Shown here in pieces: positions 8,524 to 17,082 of a stretch of DNA of 38,341 nt. A program made the translations under genes and the position numbers. Numbering within the stretch: the first letter of the stretch is position 1; each line of letters begins with the position of its first letter. The notes beneath the pieces are model-generated. The model saw only the letters and a list, made by a program, of their open reading frames with translations, made no database searches and was not told where the DNA came from. Source of the DNA: a virus; the IMG/VR virus record IMGVR_UViG_3300042945_000967, positions 1-38,341 of that record, one strand, 5' to 3'.

Positions 8524-10488
8524 TCACATCGGTATCAGTTCGCACTCCGTGTAGCTGTCCTCGCCAAACCGCTTGCCCTTGACCTCGGCCACGTACATCC
8601 ATCGCTGGTGCCAGCCGTCATGCACAAGCCTTGGCCTGTCGAAGCTGAAGCCCATGAACTCGTCATCGAACACGCGCACCCTTGCTCTCAGCCTTGGGCT
8701 GGTGATGCGCCGTATGTACTCCCTCCAGCGCCGCGCCACCGTGCCTGGCACAGCACCGCCGTTCTCCACCTCCTCTCCGAAGGCAAGGGAGATGTCGCGC
8801 CCCTGCCCGCCAACGAAGTAGCTGCGTGGGTACTGGGTCCGCACAACGCTGTCGAACGTCCATGTCCCTGCCTCCACACCGTCCAGCACCAGGATGCGCG
8901 GCTGCCACTCGTAGATGTCCTGCTGGTAGTACGGTCCCTCCTTGCGCATGGCAGGCAGGACGAGGTTGCCGAATGTCATGCGCTGCACGGTGGCTGCGAA
9001 CGGCACCTCCACATCCTGCTCGCCATCCTTGCCGCCAACCTCATAGCGTAGCGACCCGTACTCACGGTCCTGCGCCTCCTTGAAGTCGCGCAGGTACTGG
9101 TCGTTGTTGTCGTCCTTGAATGCGAAGTTGTACACGCTCGGCACCTCTGGCTGCACCTTTTCCATCCCGCCGTGGTCTATGCGGTCACGCCAGTCGATGC
9201 CCTCGACGGTGCTCTTGGCGTACTCGTCGTAGTAGCTGAACGTCACCTCGTGGGTGGTGTCGTCGGTGCGGACGGTGAGGCGTAGGATGTTGCACAGCCC
9301 GCTGATCAGGTCGCCTACGCTCATCTTGGGAGCAACGCCTGCGATATCAAGCTGCACGTCCTCTTGGTACTCGACGTTCACCACCTCGTACTTCACGGTG
9401 ACGTTAGCGACAGCGCTCTTCTCGCCGGTGGTGTTGTATATGCCAAGGCCGATGGATGTGCCTTGCAAGATGTCGCCTTCCCAGACGATATAGTCGTTCA
9501 GGTTGAATGTGTATACAGGGCCTGACACGGTGAACTCATACTGCGCCAACGGCTGGTAGTCGGAGTTGTTGAAATAAACGACGAGCCTAAATGTTTCATC
9601 GTTGCCGAACGGGAAGAGCCCTGAGATGAACGTGATGGTGCCGTCTATCACCACGCGCATCCGCTGGTTGAGCGGTGCCGTATAGATGGTGCCGGAGACG
9701 TTGCCGCCGGGGTCCGTCTCCGTCACTGGAGTAGGAGGGAGCACCTGCGGAGCGTTGAACGGCGGGGGTGGCGATGGCGGAAAGCCCAGCGTGTACCACT
9801 CCTGCATCGATAACGCGCCCGAACCAGTCAGCGTGGCGCTGTTGCCCGCGAGGTACTGGTCGGACATCTGTATCCGCCCCGTGTTCGGCAGAAACAGCTT
9901 TTTCCAATGCCTGCGCAGCGTGCCTACGGCCTTGACCGTAAACCCGTTGGACTGGAAGAACTCCGTCAAGATGCGGTGTACGCGGATGCCGGGCCGCAGC
10001 TTCTCAACACCCACGTTGAACGAGGCGGTGCGATCAGCGAAGCCGCCGTAGTCGATCAGCGGGTACACGTCGGCCTGCTCCTCGTCGGTCCACGATGCGA
10101 TCTGGTAGGCGGCGTTGATGGTCCCTGACACGCCGAGGTCGAGGTCTTGGATGCGGGTGCCCTTGGCGGCGCTGAACCACCCGGCGTTGTCGCCGAAGGC
10201 GTTGACGGTGATGACGTCATCGCCCCACTCGGTAGGCACCGCTGTGCCGCCGAAGATGGTCACGCCACCGTCACCGATGCGCAAGGGCAGCGGGCCGGGC
10301 GATGCCTCCGCAAGGGTCACGCCCCCTAGCTCCTGACGCGCCGCGTTAGTAGCGGGGATTTCAAAGGTGGTGGAGCGTGCGCCACGCACCTTCGACGGGT
10401 CTGTCAGATCGAACAGCGAGTAGCTGAACTCCGGCAGCCTGTCGGCAGGCAGGAACACTTCGGTGTCACCGATGGTAACCTTGGGCAT
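8524..10488 (-). CDS. Large tail protein (distal tail/baseplate candidate)
   Basis: 654 residues. The opening block, [20 protein letters not shown] then [12 protein letters not shown], is a pattern I associate with tail proteins of Bacteroidota phages and prophages, in which a protein binds early in the tail tip. The rest is beta-rich with a Pro-rich linker near residues 250-265 ([12 protein letters not shown]). It lies immediately upstream of the tape-measure gene and downstream of another large tail protein, so a tail-tip or baseplate hub is inferred. No enzymatic motif was seen. Confidence 0.65.
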   Translation of the reverse strand: MPKVTIGDTEVFLPADRLPEFSYSLFDLTDPSKVRGARSTTFEIPATNAARQELGGVTLAEASPGPLPLRIGDGGVTIFGGTAVPTEWGDDVITVNAFGDNAGWFSAAKGTRIQDLDLGVSGTINAAYQIASWTDEEQADVYPLIDYGGFADRTASFNVGVEKLRPGIRVHRILTEFFQSNGFTVKAVGTLRRHWKKLFLPNTGRIQMSDQYLAGNSATLTGSGALSMQEWYTLGFPPSPPPPFNAPQVLPPTPVTETDPGGNVSGTIYTAPLNQRMRVVIDGTITFISGLFPFGNDETFRLVVYFNNSDYQPLAQYEFTVSGPVYTFNLNDYIVWEGDILQGTSIGLGIYNTTGEKSAVANVTVKYEVVNVEYQEDVQLDIAGVAPKMSVGDLISGLCNILRLTVRTDDTTHEVTFSYYDEYAKSTVEGIDWRDRIDHGGMEKVQPEVPSVYNFAFKDDNNDQYLRDFKEAQDREYGSLRYEVGGKDGEQDVEVPFAATVQRMTFGNLVLPAMRKEGPYYQQDIYEWQPRILVLDGVEAGTWTFDSVVRTQYPRSYFVGGQGRDISLAFGEEVENGGAVPGTVARRWREYIRRITSPRLRARVRVFDDEFMGFSFDRPRLVHDGWHQRWMYVAEVKGKRFGEDSYTECELIPM

Positions 10489-10489
10489 A

Positions 10490-12040
10490 TCACGTGCGCT
10501 GGCTTACGTTATCCACGCCGAGGCCGTACTCCAGCACCATGCGCTCCTTACGCTCCCGGCTGCCGTCTGCTGGCGTCTGGCCGGTGAAGATAAGCACATC
10601 GGTCCACCAGTCAGGATGGATGTTGGTGAACACATTCGCGCTCTCGAACAGCGGCTCGATGATGGACCGTATCATGTTCGGTGATAGGTAGCCGCTTTCG
10701 ATGGTGTACCGCCTGTCGTTGGTGGTGCGCCACGTGCGCCGCTGCCAGTCCCCGTTGAAGAAGCCCGGCATCGTGTTCATGTGTGGCTTCGACACGATCT
10801 GCCTCGATACGTTAAGCGAGCGCGTCTGGTCCCCTTGGAACGTGAAGGCATCAACGCCACCCATCTTGTTGAGGTAGAACATACGCACGTTGGCCCCGGC
10901 GCAGTCCACGATGTTCATCGTCCACGTCTCGGCGAGCTGGATGTCGTTGACGTTGAACACCGACACGCGATAGGAGAGGGCCGTGCCGGGGACGCTGCCC
11001 AAGTTGAGCGGACCCATCGGCACAAGGCAGGAGCGTCCGTATATCTCGCCTCTGTACGTGCTGCTGCTGATGAAGCCGCCCGCAGCGTTGGGCTGGCTGT
11101 AGTAGCTCACGCGCACCTTGGCCTCCACGGGGCGGCGGCCACCCCACAGGAAGGCGAGGTAGTGGCCGTCGGAGCCGGTCAGGAACTGGCCGAGGCTCTG
11201 CGCTTGGGTCAGGAACCGCTGGGTGGTGGACGGCACGCTGTCCCTGAGGACGAACCCATCGACGCCATCGTACCAGTCGAGGCGCACATCGCCATCGCGC
11301 TCGGTCTCGTGGTAGGGCTGCACGGAGTTGACCGCTATCTGGTCGGCGATGTTGACGCGGAACGCCTTGTCGTCGTACTTCTGGAACCTGCTGATGCCGT
11401 CGAAGCCCACGCGGTCGTATCCCTCGTAGGCCGACAGGCTGAACACCTGCGTGATGTACCCGTCGGCAGCGATGAACGGGGTGGCGTTGGTGTCGTTATC
11501 GGGATTGATGATGCGCTTGACGTCCTTGAAGTAGCGGGCCAGCGCATCGCGCACATCGACCTCGAACACGTCCACGCCGTCCGCATCCTTGGTCGGCATC
11601 ACCGTGAAGGTGACCGGCTCGGTCATGTTCTCCGATAGCACCTCCACGAACACCGTGAAGTTGGTGTAGTGGATGCGGAATCTGCCGCCGGTATCGATGC
11701 CGACGTCTTCCGCGTCGATCACCATCAGCTCGTTGGTGAGGCGCTCGGACACACGGTAGACGCCCGAATAGAGGCCGTCCGACGTGTTGTAGATGTCGAT
11801 GGAGGCGCCAGCGTAGAACGCCGACGGGTCTTGGTAGGCATGCTCCACCAGCACGTCGGTGGCGTCGAGCTGCGGGTAGCTTGCCAGCTCGGCGAGGGTG
11901 GGGTTGCGGATGGCGATGATGGGGAGGTTGCTCTCGCGCTGCGTGACGTTCGGGTACAGGTCCGAGCGGTACTGGAAGACCACGGGCCTGTACACGGGGT
12001 GCCACTGCGAGGACGGGCGATAGTAGACCTCCAGCGCCAT
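10490..12040 (-). CDS. Large virion protein, tail-associated
   Basis: 516 residues, start ATG 12040. Rich in Tyr, Asp and Val, with alternating beta-type sequence throughout (MALEVYYRPSSQWHPVYRPV at the start). It has no signal peptide or membrane segment. It sits in the tail block 1 bp before the 654-residue tail protein. The family is not recognised. A tail-tip or upper-baseplate component is inferred from size and position. Confidence 0.6.
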   Translation of the reverse strand: MALEVYYRPSSQWHPVYRPVVFQYRSDLYPNVTQRESNLPIIAIRNPTLAELASYPQLDATDVLVEHAYQDPSAFYAGASIDIYNTSDGLYSGVYRVSERLTNELMVIDAEDVGIDTGGRFRIHYTNFTVFVEVLSENMTEPVTFTVMPTKDADGVDVFEVDVRDALARYFKDVKRIINPDNDTNATPFIAADGYITQVFSLSAYEGYDRVGFDGISRFQKYDDKAFRVNIADQIAVNSVQPYHETERDGDVRLDWYDGVDGFVLRDSVPSTTQRFLTQAQSLGQFLTGSDGHYLAFLWGGRRPVEAKVRVSYYSQPNAAGGFISSSTYRGEIYGRSCLVPMGPLNLGSVPGTALSYRVSVFNVNDIQLAETWTMNIVDCAGANVRMFYLNKMGGVDAFTFQGDQTRSLNVSRQIVSKPHMNTMPGFFNGDWQRRTWRTTNDRRYTIESGYLSPNMIRSIIEPLFESANVFTNIHPDWWTDVLIFTGQTPADGSRERKERMVLEYGLGVDNVSQRT

Positions 12041-12043
12041 CGG

Positions 12044-12421
12044 TCAGCGGATGATGCAGTAGCGGATGTTAGCGGTGCCGCTGTTGGTGCGGGCGGACAC
12101 CGTCAATGTTCCGGGGCCGTCGTCCGTCTCATAGATCGGGGGCACCACGAACACGCCATCGGCAGGCACGGTGTAGCACACGTATTGGTTCGTGGTGTAG
12201 CGGCTCAGGGTGAACCGCACAGAAACGTCGACGGTGCCGGTGTTGTGCAGGATGATGGCGGTGAACGCCTTGGCCGACACCGCCAGCTCCTCGTACGTGT
12301 TGCCCACCGTCTGCGTGCCGGTTGTGACGGCGGAGGCGTCAAGGGTGGCGCTACTCGACAGCTCGCGGGTGGTGCCGTCGTTGTCCGCGCAGGAGGCGGT
12401 GAAGGAGATGGAGATAGCCAT
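12044..12421 (-). CDS. Small beta-rich virion protein
   Basis: 125 residues. The ATG at 12419-12421 overlaps the stop of the upstream gene as TAATG, which supports this start over longer in-frame options. Ser/Thr/Ala-rich with little charge, e.g. ATLDASAVTTGTQTVGNTYE, typical of head decoration, tail-tube-like or fibre-type beta sandwiches. It lies between two tail-block genes. No specific family recognised. Confidence 0.55.
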   Translation of the reverse strand: MAISISFTASCADNDGTTRELSSSATLDASAVTTGTQTVGNTYEELAVSAKAFTAIILHNTGTVDVSVRFTLSRYTTNQYVCYTVPADGVFVVPPIYETDDGPGTLTVSARTNSGTANIRYCIIR

Positions 12422-12891
12422 TAGCTTACCGCCTTGACCCCGGCGAGGGCTTTGAAGGAACCGAAGCCGAACCACGGGCCTGCGGCGATGCTCTGCACGT
12501 CAACCGTTGGGGTGGCCGTGGCGCTGCTGCCGATGTTCATGGCCCCGTTGAAGTCCGGCCCCTGGTATGTGATGACGGGGATGCCGGTGGGCACCACGAA
12601 CGCGCCATTGTCGTTCAGGCTACCGTCGTAAGGCGTGACCAGCGTCACGGTGCTGCCGCCTTCGCCCACCACGCACGACACGGCGATGCCGGTGTACGAC
12701 ATTAGGCCCACGCCCGAAGCGCCGATGCCTTCAGCGGTGATGATGCTCGCGCCGCTCTCCGTGGCCTGTGCGGCGTTGTGGCCGTTAAGGATGAGGGCGT
12801 CGATGTCCGCGACGGTGGCCGCCGCTGACCAGCTCACGGACTGGCCCCCTGCGGTGCCCGTCACGCGGATGGTGATGGTGAAGTCTGCCAT
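12421..12891 (-). CDS. Beta-rich virion protein, unknown
   Basis: 156 residues, ATG 12889-12891, stop shared with the next ATG. The start MADFTITIRVTGTAGGQSVS and many Gly, Ser, Thr and Val residues suggest a beta-sandwich virion protein. It is similar in style, but not obviously in sequence, to its 125-residue neighbour. It may be a tail or decoration protein. The function cannot be assigned. Confidence 0.55.
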   Translation of the reverse strand: MADFTITIRVTGTAGGQSVSWSAAATVADIDALILNGHNAAQATESGASIITAEGIGASGVGLMSYTGIAVSCVVGEGGSTVTLVTPYDGSLNDNGAFVVPTGIPVITYQGPDFNGAMNIGSSATATPTVDVQSIAAGPWFGFGSFKALAGVKAVS

Positions 12892-12892
12892 A

Positions 12893-13372
12893 TTAGGCTG
12901 TTGGTTTGAACGTGTCGCGCACCTGCTGGACGTAGGCCTCGCCGAACGCCTTGAGGCCAGCGTCACCTACCGCCTCCAACACATCGCTGTCCTCCCACGC
13001 GGCGATGCTGTCGGTGAAGATGTTGGTCCGCCGCAAGCGGTAGTCGCGGCTGCCCTCACGAGCCATCTTGAGCGCAACCGCATACGGCGACAGGCTCAGT
13101 CCCTTGCTCTGTATCCAAGCCCTGATAGGCTCGATGGGAGGCATACCACCGGGGCCACGCCCGTTGCCGACATACCGCCACCAGGAGCCACCCGTGAGGG
13201 TGCCAACCACGAAGCCGGGGGCCGACTGCACCGAGGTGCGCAGGGAGGCGAGGGTCTTGCCGCTTGCAACCTTGCCGCGTTCGTTCGCCTCCTCGCGGAT
13301 GCGACCAACAAGGTCAAGCATGGCAGCCTCAACCGCCCTGCCCACCGGGGTGATATCCACAGCCTGTGCCAT
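12893..13372 (-). CDS. Putative tail-completion/neck protein (HK97 gp10-like)
   Basis: 159 residues. A helical start (VGRAVEAAMLDLVGRIREEA) is followed by VASGKTLASLRTSV, then SWWRYVGNGRGPGGMPP and a C-terminal segment SRDYRLRRTNIFTDSIAAW. This arrangement resembles the HK97 gp10-type family that joins head and tail. The stop/start overlap with the preceding gene is TGATG. The size and the place before a tail block agree. I rate the family call as likely rather than sure. Confidence 0.6.
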   Translation of the reverse strand: MAQAVDITPVGRAVEAAMLDLVGRIREEANERGKVASGKTLASLRTSVQSAPGFVVGTLTGGSWWRYVGNGRGPGGMPPIEPIRAWIQSKGLSLSPYAVALKMAREGSRDYRLRRTNIFTDSIAAWEDSDVLEAVGDAGLKAFGEAYVQQVRDTFKPTA

Positions 13373-13863
13373 CAGCTAAGGGGGAAGGTTGCGTCGGTCA
13401 CGCACGTGGGGTTATTGTCGCGCAGCGTGAACGTCAGGGCCACACCTGTGACCATCGTGCCGGGCTTGTCCCAGTAAGGCGTTAGCGTGTAGGTGCCCTG
13501 AAGGGTGAAGTCGATGTCGTAGCCGCCGAAGGTGGTGATGCGGCGGCAGTACAAGTCGAGGAACCGGTTGAAGCACTCACGGGCCACCAGGCTCATGTCG
13601 CTGTGCGCCGTGTCACGCTGGTTGGTGGTGCGCTCGGTGGTCAGCTTGTCCTCGAAGAACACCTGACACTCATAGGTGTCGAGGATGTTGTTGGCACCGC
13701 TGGGCACGCCAGCCTGGTTGGGCTCCTTCCACACCGCACGCGGGTAGGCAAGGTCGGCGTCCTCGTCCAGCGGTATCGTCCAGATGGAGGCGAAGGACAG
13801 CCCGGCATCGTGGCTCTCCACGATATCCTGCCACATATCCTTGAGCGTGACGGCTGCGATCAC
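13372..13863 (-). CDS. Neck/tail protein, unknown family
   Basis: 163 residues from a GTG start at 13861-13863; the first internal ATG (MWQDIVESHD) would remove 8 residues, so the start is uncertain. It has FASIWTIPLDEDADLAYPRA and a C-terminal beta-rich half with TFTLRDNNP. A gap of 51 bp separates it from the frameshifted chaperone gene, holding the second TGCGGA hairpin. Its place between chaperone and tail-completion candidates suggests a tail-terminator or neck protein. Confidence 0.55.
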   Translation of the reverse strand: MIAAVTLKDMWQDIVESHDAGLSFASIWTIPLDEDADLAYPRAVWKEPNQAGVPSGANNILDTYECQVFFEDKLTTERTTNQRDTAHSDMSLVARECFNRFLDLYCRRITTFGGYDIDFTLQGTYTLTPYWDKPGTMVTGVALTFTLRDNNPTCVTDATFPLS

Positions 13864-13897
13864 CGTGCGAAGGTCCGCACCAATGGGTGCGAGGGCT

Positions 13898-13912
13898 TGC
13901 GGAAAGTCCGCA
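13898..13912. repeat. Palindromic hairpin TGCGGA-AAG-TCCGCA, copy 2
   Basis: The exact reverse complement of 6051-6065. It lies in a 51-bp gap upstream of a GTG-started gene, as does the other copy, with similar spacing (about 35 bp). Confidence 0.5.
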
Positions 13913-13914
13913 GA

Positions 13915-14214
13915 CTACCGTGAGGAGAGACCCTGCTGGTAGGCTCTGTTGGTGGCATCCATCAAGGCGTCCTCGTCACGCTCATAGGCGAGGGCATACA
14001 GGACCGCGAATGCTGAGTGCTCAAGGACGGTGGGCCTGTGCCCCCAGATGGCGTCGATCACAGGCTTGAGCCTTGCGGCTCTGACGATCGTGCCGAAGGG
14101 TCCATAGCGGGTAGCAAGGCGGTCAGATCCTGCGCGCTTGCTTGCAGCAACGAGCTCAGGCGGCGGCCTATACAGCTCGCCCAGATGGTCCGTAACTCGT
14201 CGTTCCCAACGAAA
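13915..14214 (-). CDS. Frameshift extension of the tail chaperone (gpGT-like C-terminus)
   Basis: This frame is open across the slip site and ends at TAG 13915-13917. A -1 shift in the T9 run (14212-14220) joins codon 184 of the zero frame to 99 further residues, total about 283. The extension is helical and coherent (TDHLGELYRPPPELVAASKR, then PVIDAIWGHRPTVLEHSAFA), better in composition than the zero-frame tail. An internal ATG at 14320-14322 heads a 135-residue frame that does not look like a real start. A sequencing error in the homopolymer would give the same picture with a single long gene. Confidence 0.6.
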   Translation of the reverse strand, partial: FRWERRVTDHLGELYRPPPELVAASKRAGSDRLATRYGPFGTIVRAARLKPVIDAIWGHRPTVLEHSAFAVLYALAYERDEDALMDATNRAYQQGLSSR

Positions 14215-14765
14215 AAAAAAGCGGTGATGCGCACGGCGTCGTTGGCGCTCAGGTTGTCCATCGCCTTGGCGCGGTCGTCGAACCCATCGCCGTTGTACTC
14301 CCTGCCCTCTGGCACCAGGCATCCGGCAAGGATGATGTTGAGGCTGTCGTGCTGGTCCTCGACCTTCTGGAGGCGGGCGGTGATGTCCTGTAGCTGCCCG
14401 AAGGTGATGCCCTCACCGATGTCACGTGGCACGGTGTAGGCCACCCCGTCAAGGGTTACGGTGGTGGGCACCACGGCCTTGTCATCCTCCGCCGCCTTCT
14501 GTCCTGCTGTGACCGACGATAGCACATCGAACAGGCGGCTCAGTTCGCTGGTGGGCATCTTGCGCAGCAGGGGCTCAGGGATGCCCGCATATACGGCTGC
14601 AAGCTGGTATGACAGGAGCAGGTCGTCCACCATGTCGCGCTGGCTCTCAAAGGTGGGCAGGGAGCGACGGAACGCCTTCCATTGGCCCAGCGACAGGTCG
14701 CCCCATTCGGGTGCGCGGAACTCGTGCACCTTGCCCTCCCCGTCGGTGATGCGTAGTATCATCAT
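14058..14765 (-). CDS. Tail assembly chaperone, unshifted product (gpG-like)
   Basis: 235 residues in the zero frame, start ATG 14763-14765 overlapping the TerL stop. Residues 1-184 look like a genuine domain (DLSLGQWKAF near the start, DIGEGITFGQLQDITARLQ in the middle, and SANDAVRITAFFF before the slip site). After the run of nine T the zero frame adds 51 residues ending PSARSSEPQGSSL that look less protein-like. The -1 frame adds 99 convincing residues. This matches the G/GT pair of long-tailed phages, in which a small share of ribosomes shifts to make a longer chaperone that recruits tape measure and tail tube. Unusually it lies seven genes away from the tape-measure gene. Confidence 0.6.
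   Translation of the reverse strand: MMILRITDGEGKVHEFRAPEWGDLSLGQWKAFRRSLPTFESQRDMVDDLLLSYQLAAVYAGIPEPLLRKMPTSELSRLFDVLSSVTAGQKAAEDDKAVVPTTVTLDGVAYTVPRDIGEGITFGQLQDITARLQKVEDQHDSLNIILAGCLVPEGREYNGDGFDDRAKAMDNLSANDAVRITAFFFVGNDELRTIWASCIGRRLSSLLQASAQDLTALLPAMDPSARSSEPQGSSL
14211..14222 (-). promoter_or_regulatory. -1 ribosomal frameshift slippery site
   Basis: On the minus strand the zero-frame codons are GCT TTT TTT TTC. The overlapping heptamers T TTT TTT and T TTT TTC are classical -1 slip sites. A possible stem CGAGCT/AGCTCG (14174-14179 with 14151-14156) starts about 32 bases downstream, farther than usual for a stimulatory hairpin. Confidence 0.6.
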
Positions 14766-16132
14766 GCTATCCTTCTGAAGTTGTCGCGTATCTGCTCGGT
14801 GACCTGCTCACGCCTGTGCCGCTTGCCCTTGGTGCGAAGGTAGTCAGAGCCCACCGGATCACCGCGCAGCTCCAGCACCATCCGCATCATCATGGCATCG
14901 GCGAAGTCGGGTGATCGACCCAGCCCTTCCTTCACCTTGTCCTTGCCCAGGATGCGCAGCTTGCCGTCGCTGTCCACCTTGTCGCGCTTGACCCAACGCA
15001 GCTCGGTGCTGACCTCCTCGTGGTAGCTGTCAGGTTCCCACGCCACCAGCCCATCGTTGACGTGCGCCGCCAGCTCGTAGGAACATTGGGCCTTGAGGTT
15101 CTGGTACTCGCCCTTGCCGATGACCTTGCCGCCCCCTTTGAAGGCGACGCAGCCCGGCAGCAGGTCCACCACGCCACCGCCGATGCCGTCGTCGTCCACC
15201 ACGATGCGTGACCGCGGCACGCCCTCCTGCTCGGCAAGCTGCTTGATGGCCGCTGCCGCCTCCGTGATGGCGTTGCGGTTCATCACTATGACGTGGACCA
15301 CCCGCAGCCCTGACCACAGCATGATGACCGTGCGGTCGCTGCCGTAGCGTGCGATGTCCGCGGTGATGGCCATCTTGCCTTCGGGAACCTGATCGGCCGT
15401 GAAGATGTCCATGATGGCGTCGGGGGCCATCAGCGCGGCAGGGTCGTGGTCGTAGTCCCAGTTGCCGAGGAGCAGGCGCTCACGGTCGGGGCCGGTGAGG
15501 CGCTTGAGGTTGTCGATGTAGTGCGGGCTGATGTGGCTGTTGTCCGTCACAAGGGCCGGCACGAACGCTCTATGTGGCGCGAGAGCACCCTTGCGCCACG
15601 GGTCATAGAAGTCGGTGTAGACCCAGTTGCGTGCCGGGTTGCAGGTGAGGAGAAGCTTGGGCGTGAGGCCGAACTCGTCCAGCTTGTAGCGGATGCGGCT
15701 GCCCACGATGGCCTTGGCCTTGGCGGACACCTGGTTGGCCTCATCGATGAAGGCGCCGGTGATCTCCAAGCTGCCGAGGTCATCGAAGTTGGGGTCGCTC
15801 GGGTAGGCGAACAAGTCCTTGAGGATGATGGTGGATGCCCCGATGGTGATCTGACCCGTCTGTGCGTTGTAGGTGTAGTGGTCACCGGCGCGGTAGCCAT
15901 GCTGTGCGCAGACATCGAAAAAGGAGTTGAGCGTGGTCTCCTTCAGCGTCTTGGCTACGGCCCTTCCCATCAGCCACCGCGACCCTTGGTATCGGAGCGC
16001 GTTGGTGAAGAGCCACAGCGCACCGAGCCACGACTTCCCGCCGCCAGCAGCACCGCCATACAGCACCTCGCTGTGCGTGCTATCCTCAAGGTATCGCCAC
16101 GCCAGACCTTGCTTAGGGCTGAGGTCCGCCAT
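14762..16132 (-). CDS. terL: Terminase large subunit
   Basis: 456 residues, the packaging motor. The ATPase domain has Walker A GGAAGGGKS at 26-34 and Walker B with acidic pair in TGAFIDEAN (about 125-132). The nuclease domain has the three acidic clusters of the RNase H-like fold: ITADIARYGSDRTV (Asp259), VVDDDGIGGG (313-315) and RSPDFADAMMM (Asp409, Asp412). It starts at ATG 16132, overlapping the probable small subunit by 20 bases, and ends at TGA overlapping the chaperone ATG. It cuts concatemers and drives DNA through the portal. The headful or cohesive-end mode cannot be decided from this sequence alone. Confidence 0.95.
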   Translation of the reverse strand: MADLSPKQGLAWRYLEDSTHSEVLYGGAAGGGKSWLGALWLFTNALRYQGSRWLMGRAVAKTLKETTLNSFFDVCAQHGYRAGDHYTYNAQTGQITIGASTIILKDLFAYPSDPNFDDLGSLEITGAFIDEANQVSAKAKAIVGSRIRYKLDEFGLTPKLLLTCNPARNWVYTDFYDPWRKGALAPHRAFVPALVTDNSHISPHYIDNLKRLTGPDRERLLLGNWDYDHDPAALMAPDAIMDIFTADQVPEGKMAITADIARYGSDRTVIMLWSGLRVVHVIVMNRNAITEAAAAIKQLAEQEGVPRSRIVVDDDGIGGGVVDLLPGCVAFKGGGKVIGKGEYQNLKAQCSYELAAHVNDGLVAWEPDSYHEEVSTELRWVKRDKVDSDGKLRILGKDKVKEGLGRSPDFADAMMMRMVLELRGDPVGSDYLRTKGKRHRREQVTEQIRDNFRRIA

Positions 16133-16409
16133 CGATGGGTGGCACGTTGATGGTCACAGCGGGCAGGGCGTTGCCACCGCTGGTGACATCCTGCGGGATG
16201 AGCTTCGAGTAGAGCTTGTAAAACTCGAGCAGGTTGTCGTTGTCCGACGCGGCCCACTGGGCAAGGCGCTCCCATCCGCCCAGCTTGTCGAACGCCATCT
16301 GGAAGGCGGTCTTTGCGGCCATGGTGGACTTGTTTGGCGTTCCAGCAGGACGCCCTCTGTTACCGGGGCCAAAGCGGCCCGATGTCGTCCGTTCTTTTCG
16401 GTCACTCAT
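16113..16409 (-). CDS. terS: Probable terminase small subunit
   Basis: 98 residues overlapping the TerL start. The N-terminus GRFGPGNRGRPAGTPNKST is the basic loop motif seen in DUF5681-type and other small-terminase-like proteins. A helical region follows (AAKTAFQMAFDKLGGWERLA) and a Pro-rich tail. Small subunits bind the packaging site and stimulate TerL. It is short for a terminase small subunit but its place directly before TerL supports the call. Confidence 0.65.
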   Translation of the reverse strand: MSDRKERTTSGRFGPGNRGRPAGTPNKSTMAAKTAFQMAFDKLGGWERLAQWAASDNDNLLEFYKLYSKLIPQDVTSGGNALPAVTINVPPIDGGPQP

Positions 16410-16842
16410 TGCGCTTGACTATTGCTTTGGCCCATGACCATCCTGGGTCACCACCCCAGAGCGCCCATGCGATGCGGCCATTGCTCGGGTATCCATCCTC
16501 GCCGGGTGACCATCCCTTGCCCTGCTTGTCGACCTCGTGCCGGTCGAAGTACGCCTTCATCCGCTTCACGGTATCGAGGCTCATGCCGCGCCTGTTCACG
16601 ATGTCGGTAGCACGGCCACGACCGATGTTGGTACCACCCCTGCCGTATTCTTCCACCCATGCCAGACCGCGCTTGGCCTCGGTCACCATGCCATCGGTAG
16701 GTGTGTAGGTCTGTGCGGCCCTGACCTTCTTCTGCTGTTCGTACCAGTGGCCGAAGCGCTCGGCAGCCTCCTTTGAAGGGAACGAGCAGGGGCCGTTCTC
16801 GCCCCACTTCCACTTGCCGTTCGGGCACTTTATCGCTGGCAT
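16402..16842 (-). CDS. Conserved phage protein with a helical DNA-packaging-region domain
   Basis: 146 residues. The N-terminal ~40 residues carry CPNGKWKWGENGPC and SKEAAERFGHWYEQ. The C-terminal half has GRATDIVNRRGMSLDTVKRM, KAYFDRHEVDKQGKGWSPGE and SNGRIAWALWGGDPGWSWA. From memory the latter block recurs in phage proteins near terminase, portal or protease genes, sometimes fused to them. Its function is not known to me. It precedes TerS with an 8-base overlap. Confidence 0.65.
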   Translation of the reverse strand: MPAIKCPNGKWKWGENGPCSFPSKEAAERFGHWYEQQKKVRAAQTYTPTDGMVTEAKRGLAWVEEYGRGGTNIGRGRATDIVNRRGMSLDTVKRMKAYFDRHEVDKQGKGWSPGEDGYPSNGRIAWALWGGDPGWSWAKAIVKRNE

Positions 16843-16845
16843 GGC

Positions 16846-17082
16846 TCAGGTGTTGTCGTCAAGGAGTCGCCCGATGACACGGCTCTTGAGCGATAGCTCA
16901 AGCCATGCTCGGTAGATGATGGCATCGTATCGCCTCAGGTCTCTTGGTGTCATGCGCCTCTCGATCGCGGCGCGGTCATGTCCTTCGGCGGTGATAAGGT
17001 GGGCTACCTCGTAGGCCTGCTCGGTGATGGCTATCTCTTCTGCACGGTCCATGACGGCGCAGAAGCGAGGCGTGCGTGTCAT
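16846..17082 (-). CDS. Small helical protein, unknown
   Basis: 78 residues. The ATG at 17080-17082 overlaps the preceding stop as ATGA, which decides this start over longer frames. Highly charged helices (MDRAEEIAITEQAYEVAHLI, then TPRDLRRYDAIIYRAWLELS). It is part of the operon leading to the terminase genes. No family recognised. Confidence 0.55.
   Translation of the reverse strand: MTRTPRFCAVMDRAEEIAITEQAYEVAHLITAEGHDRAAIERRMTPRDLRRYDAIIYRAWLELSLKSRVIGRLLDDNT

Noticed and set aside
14249-14452. Minus-strand 67-codon frame near the slip site
   Set aside because: Ser/Thr/Arg-rich shadow frame inside the chaperone gene, not part of the frameshift product.
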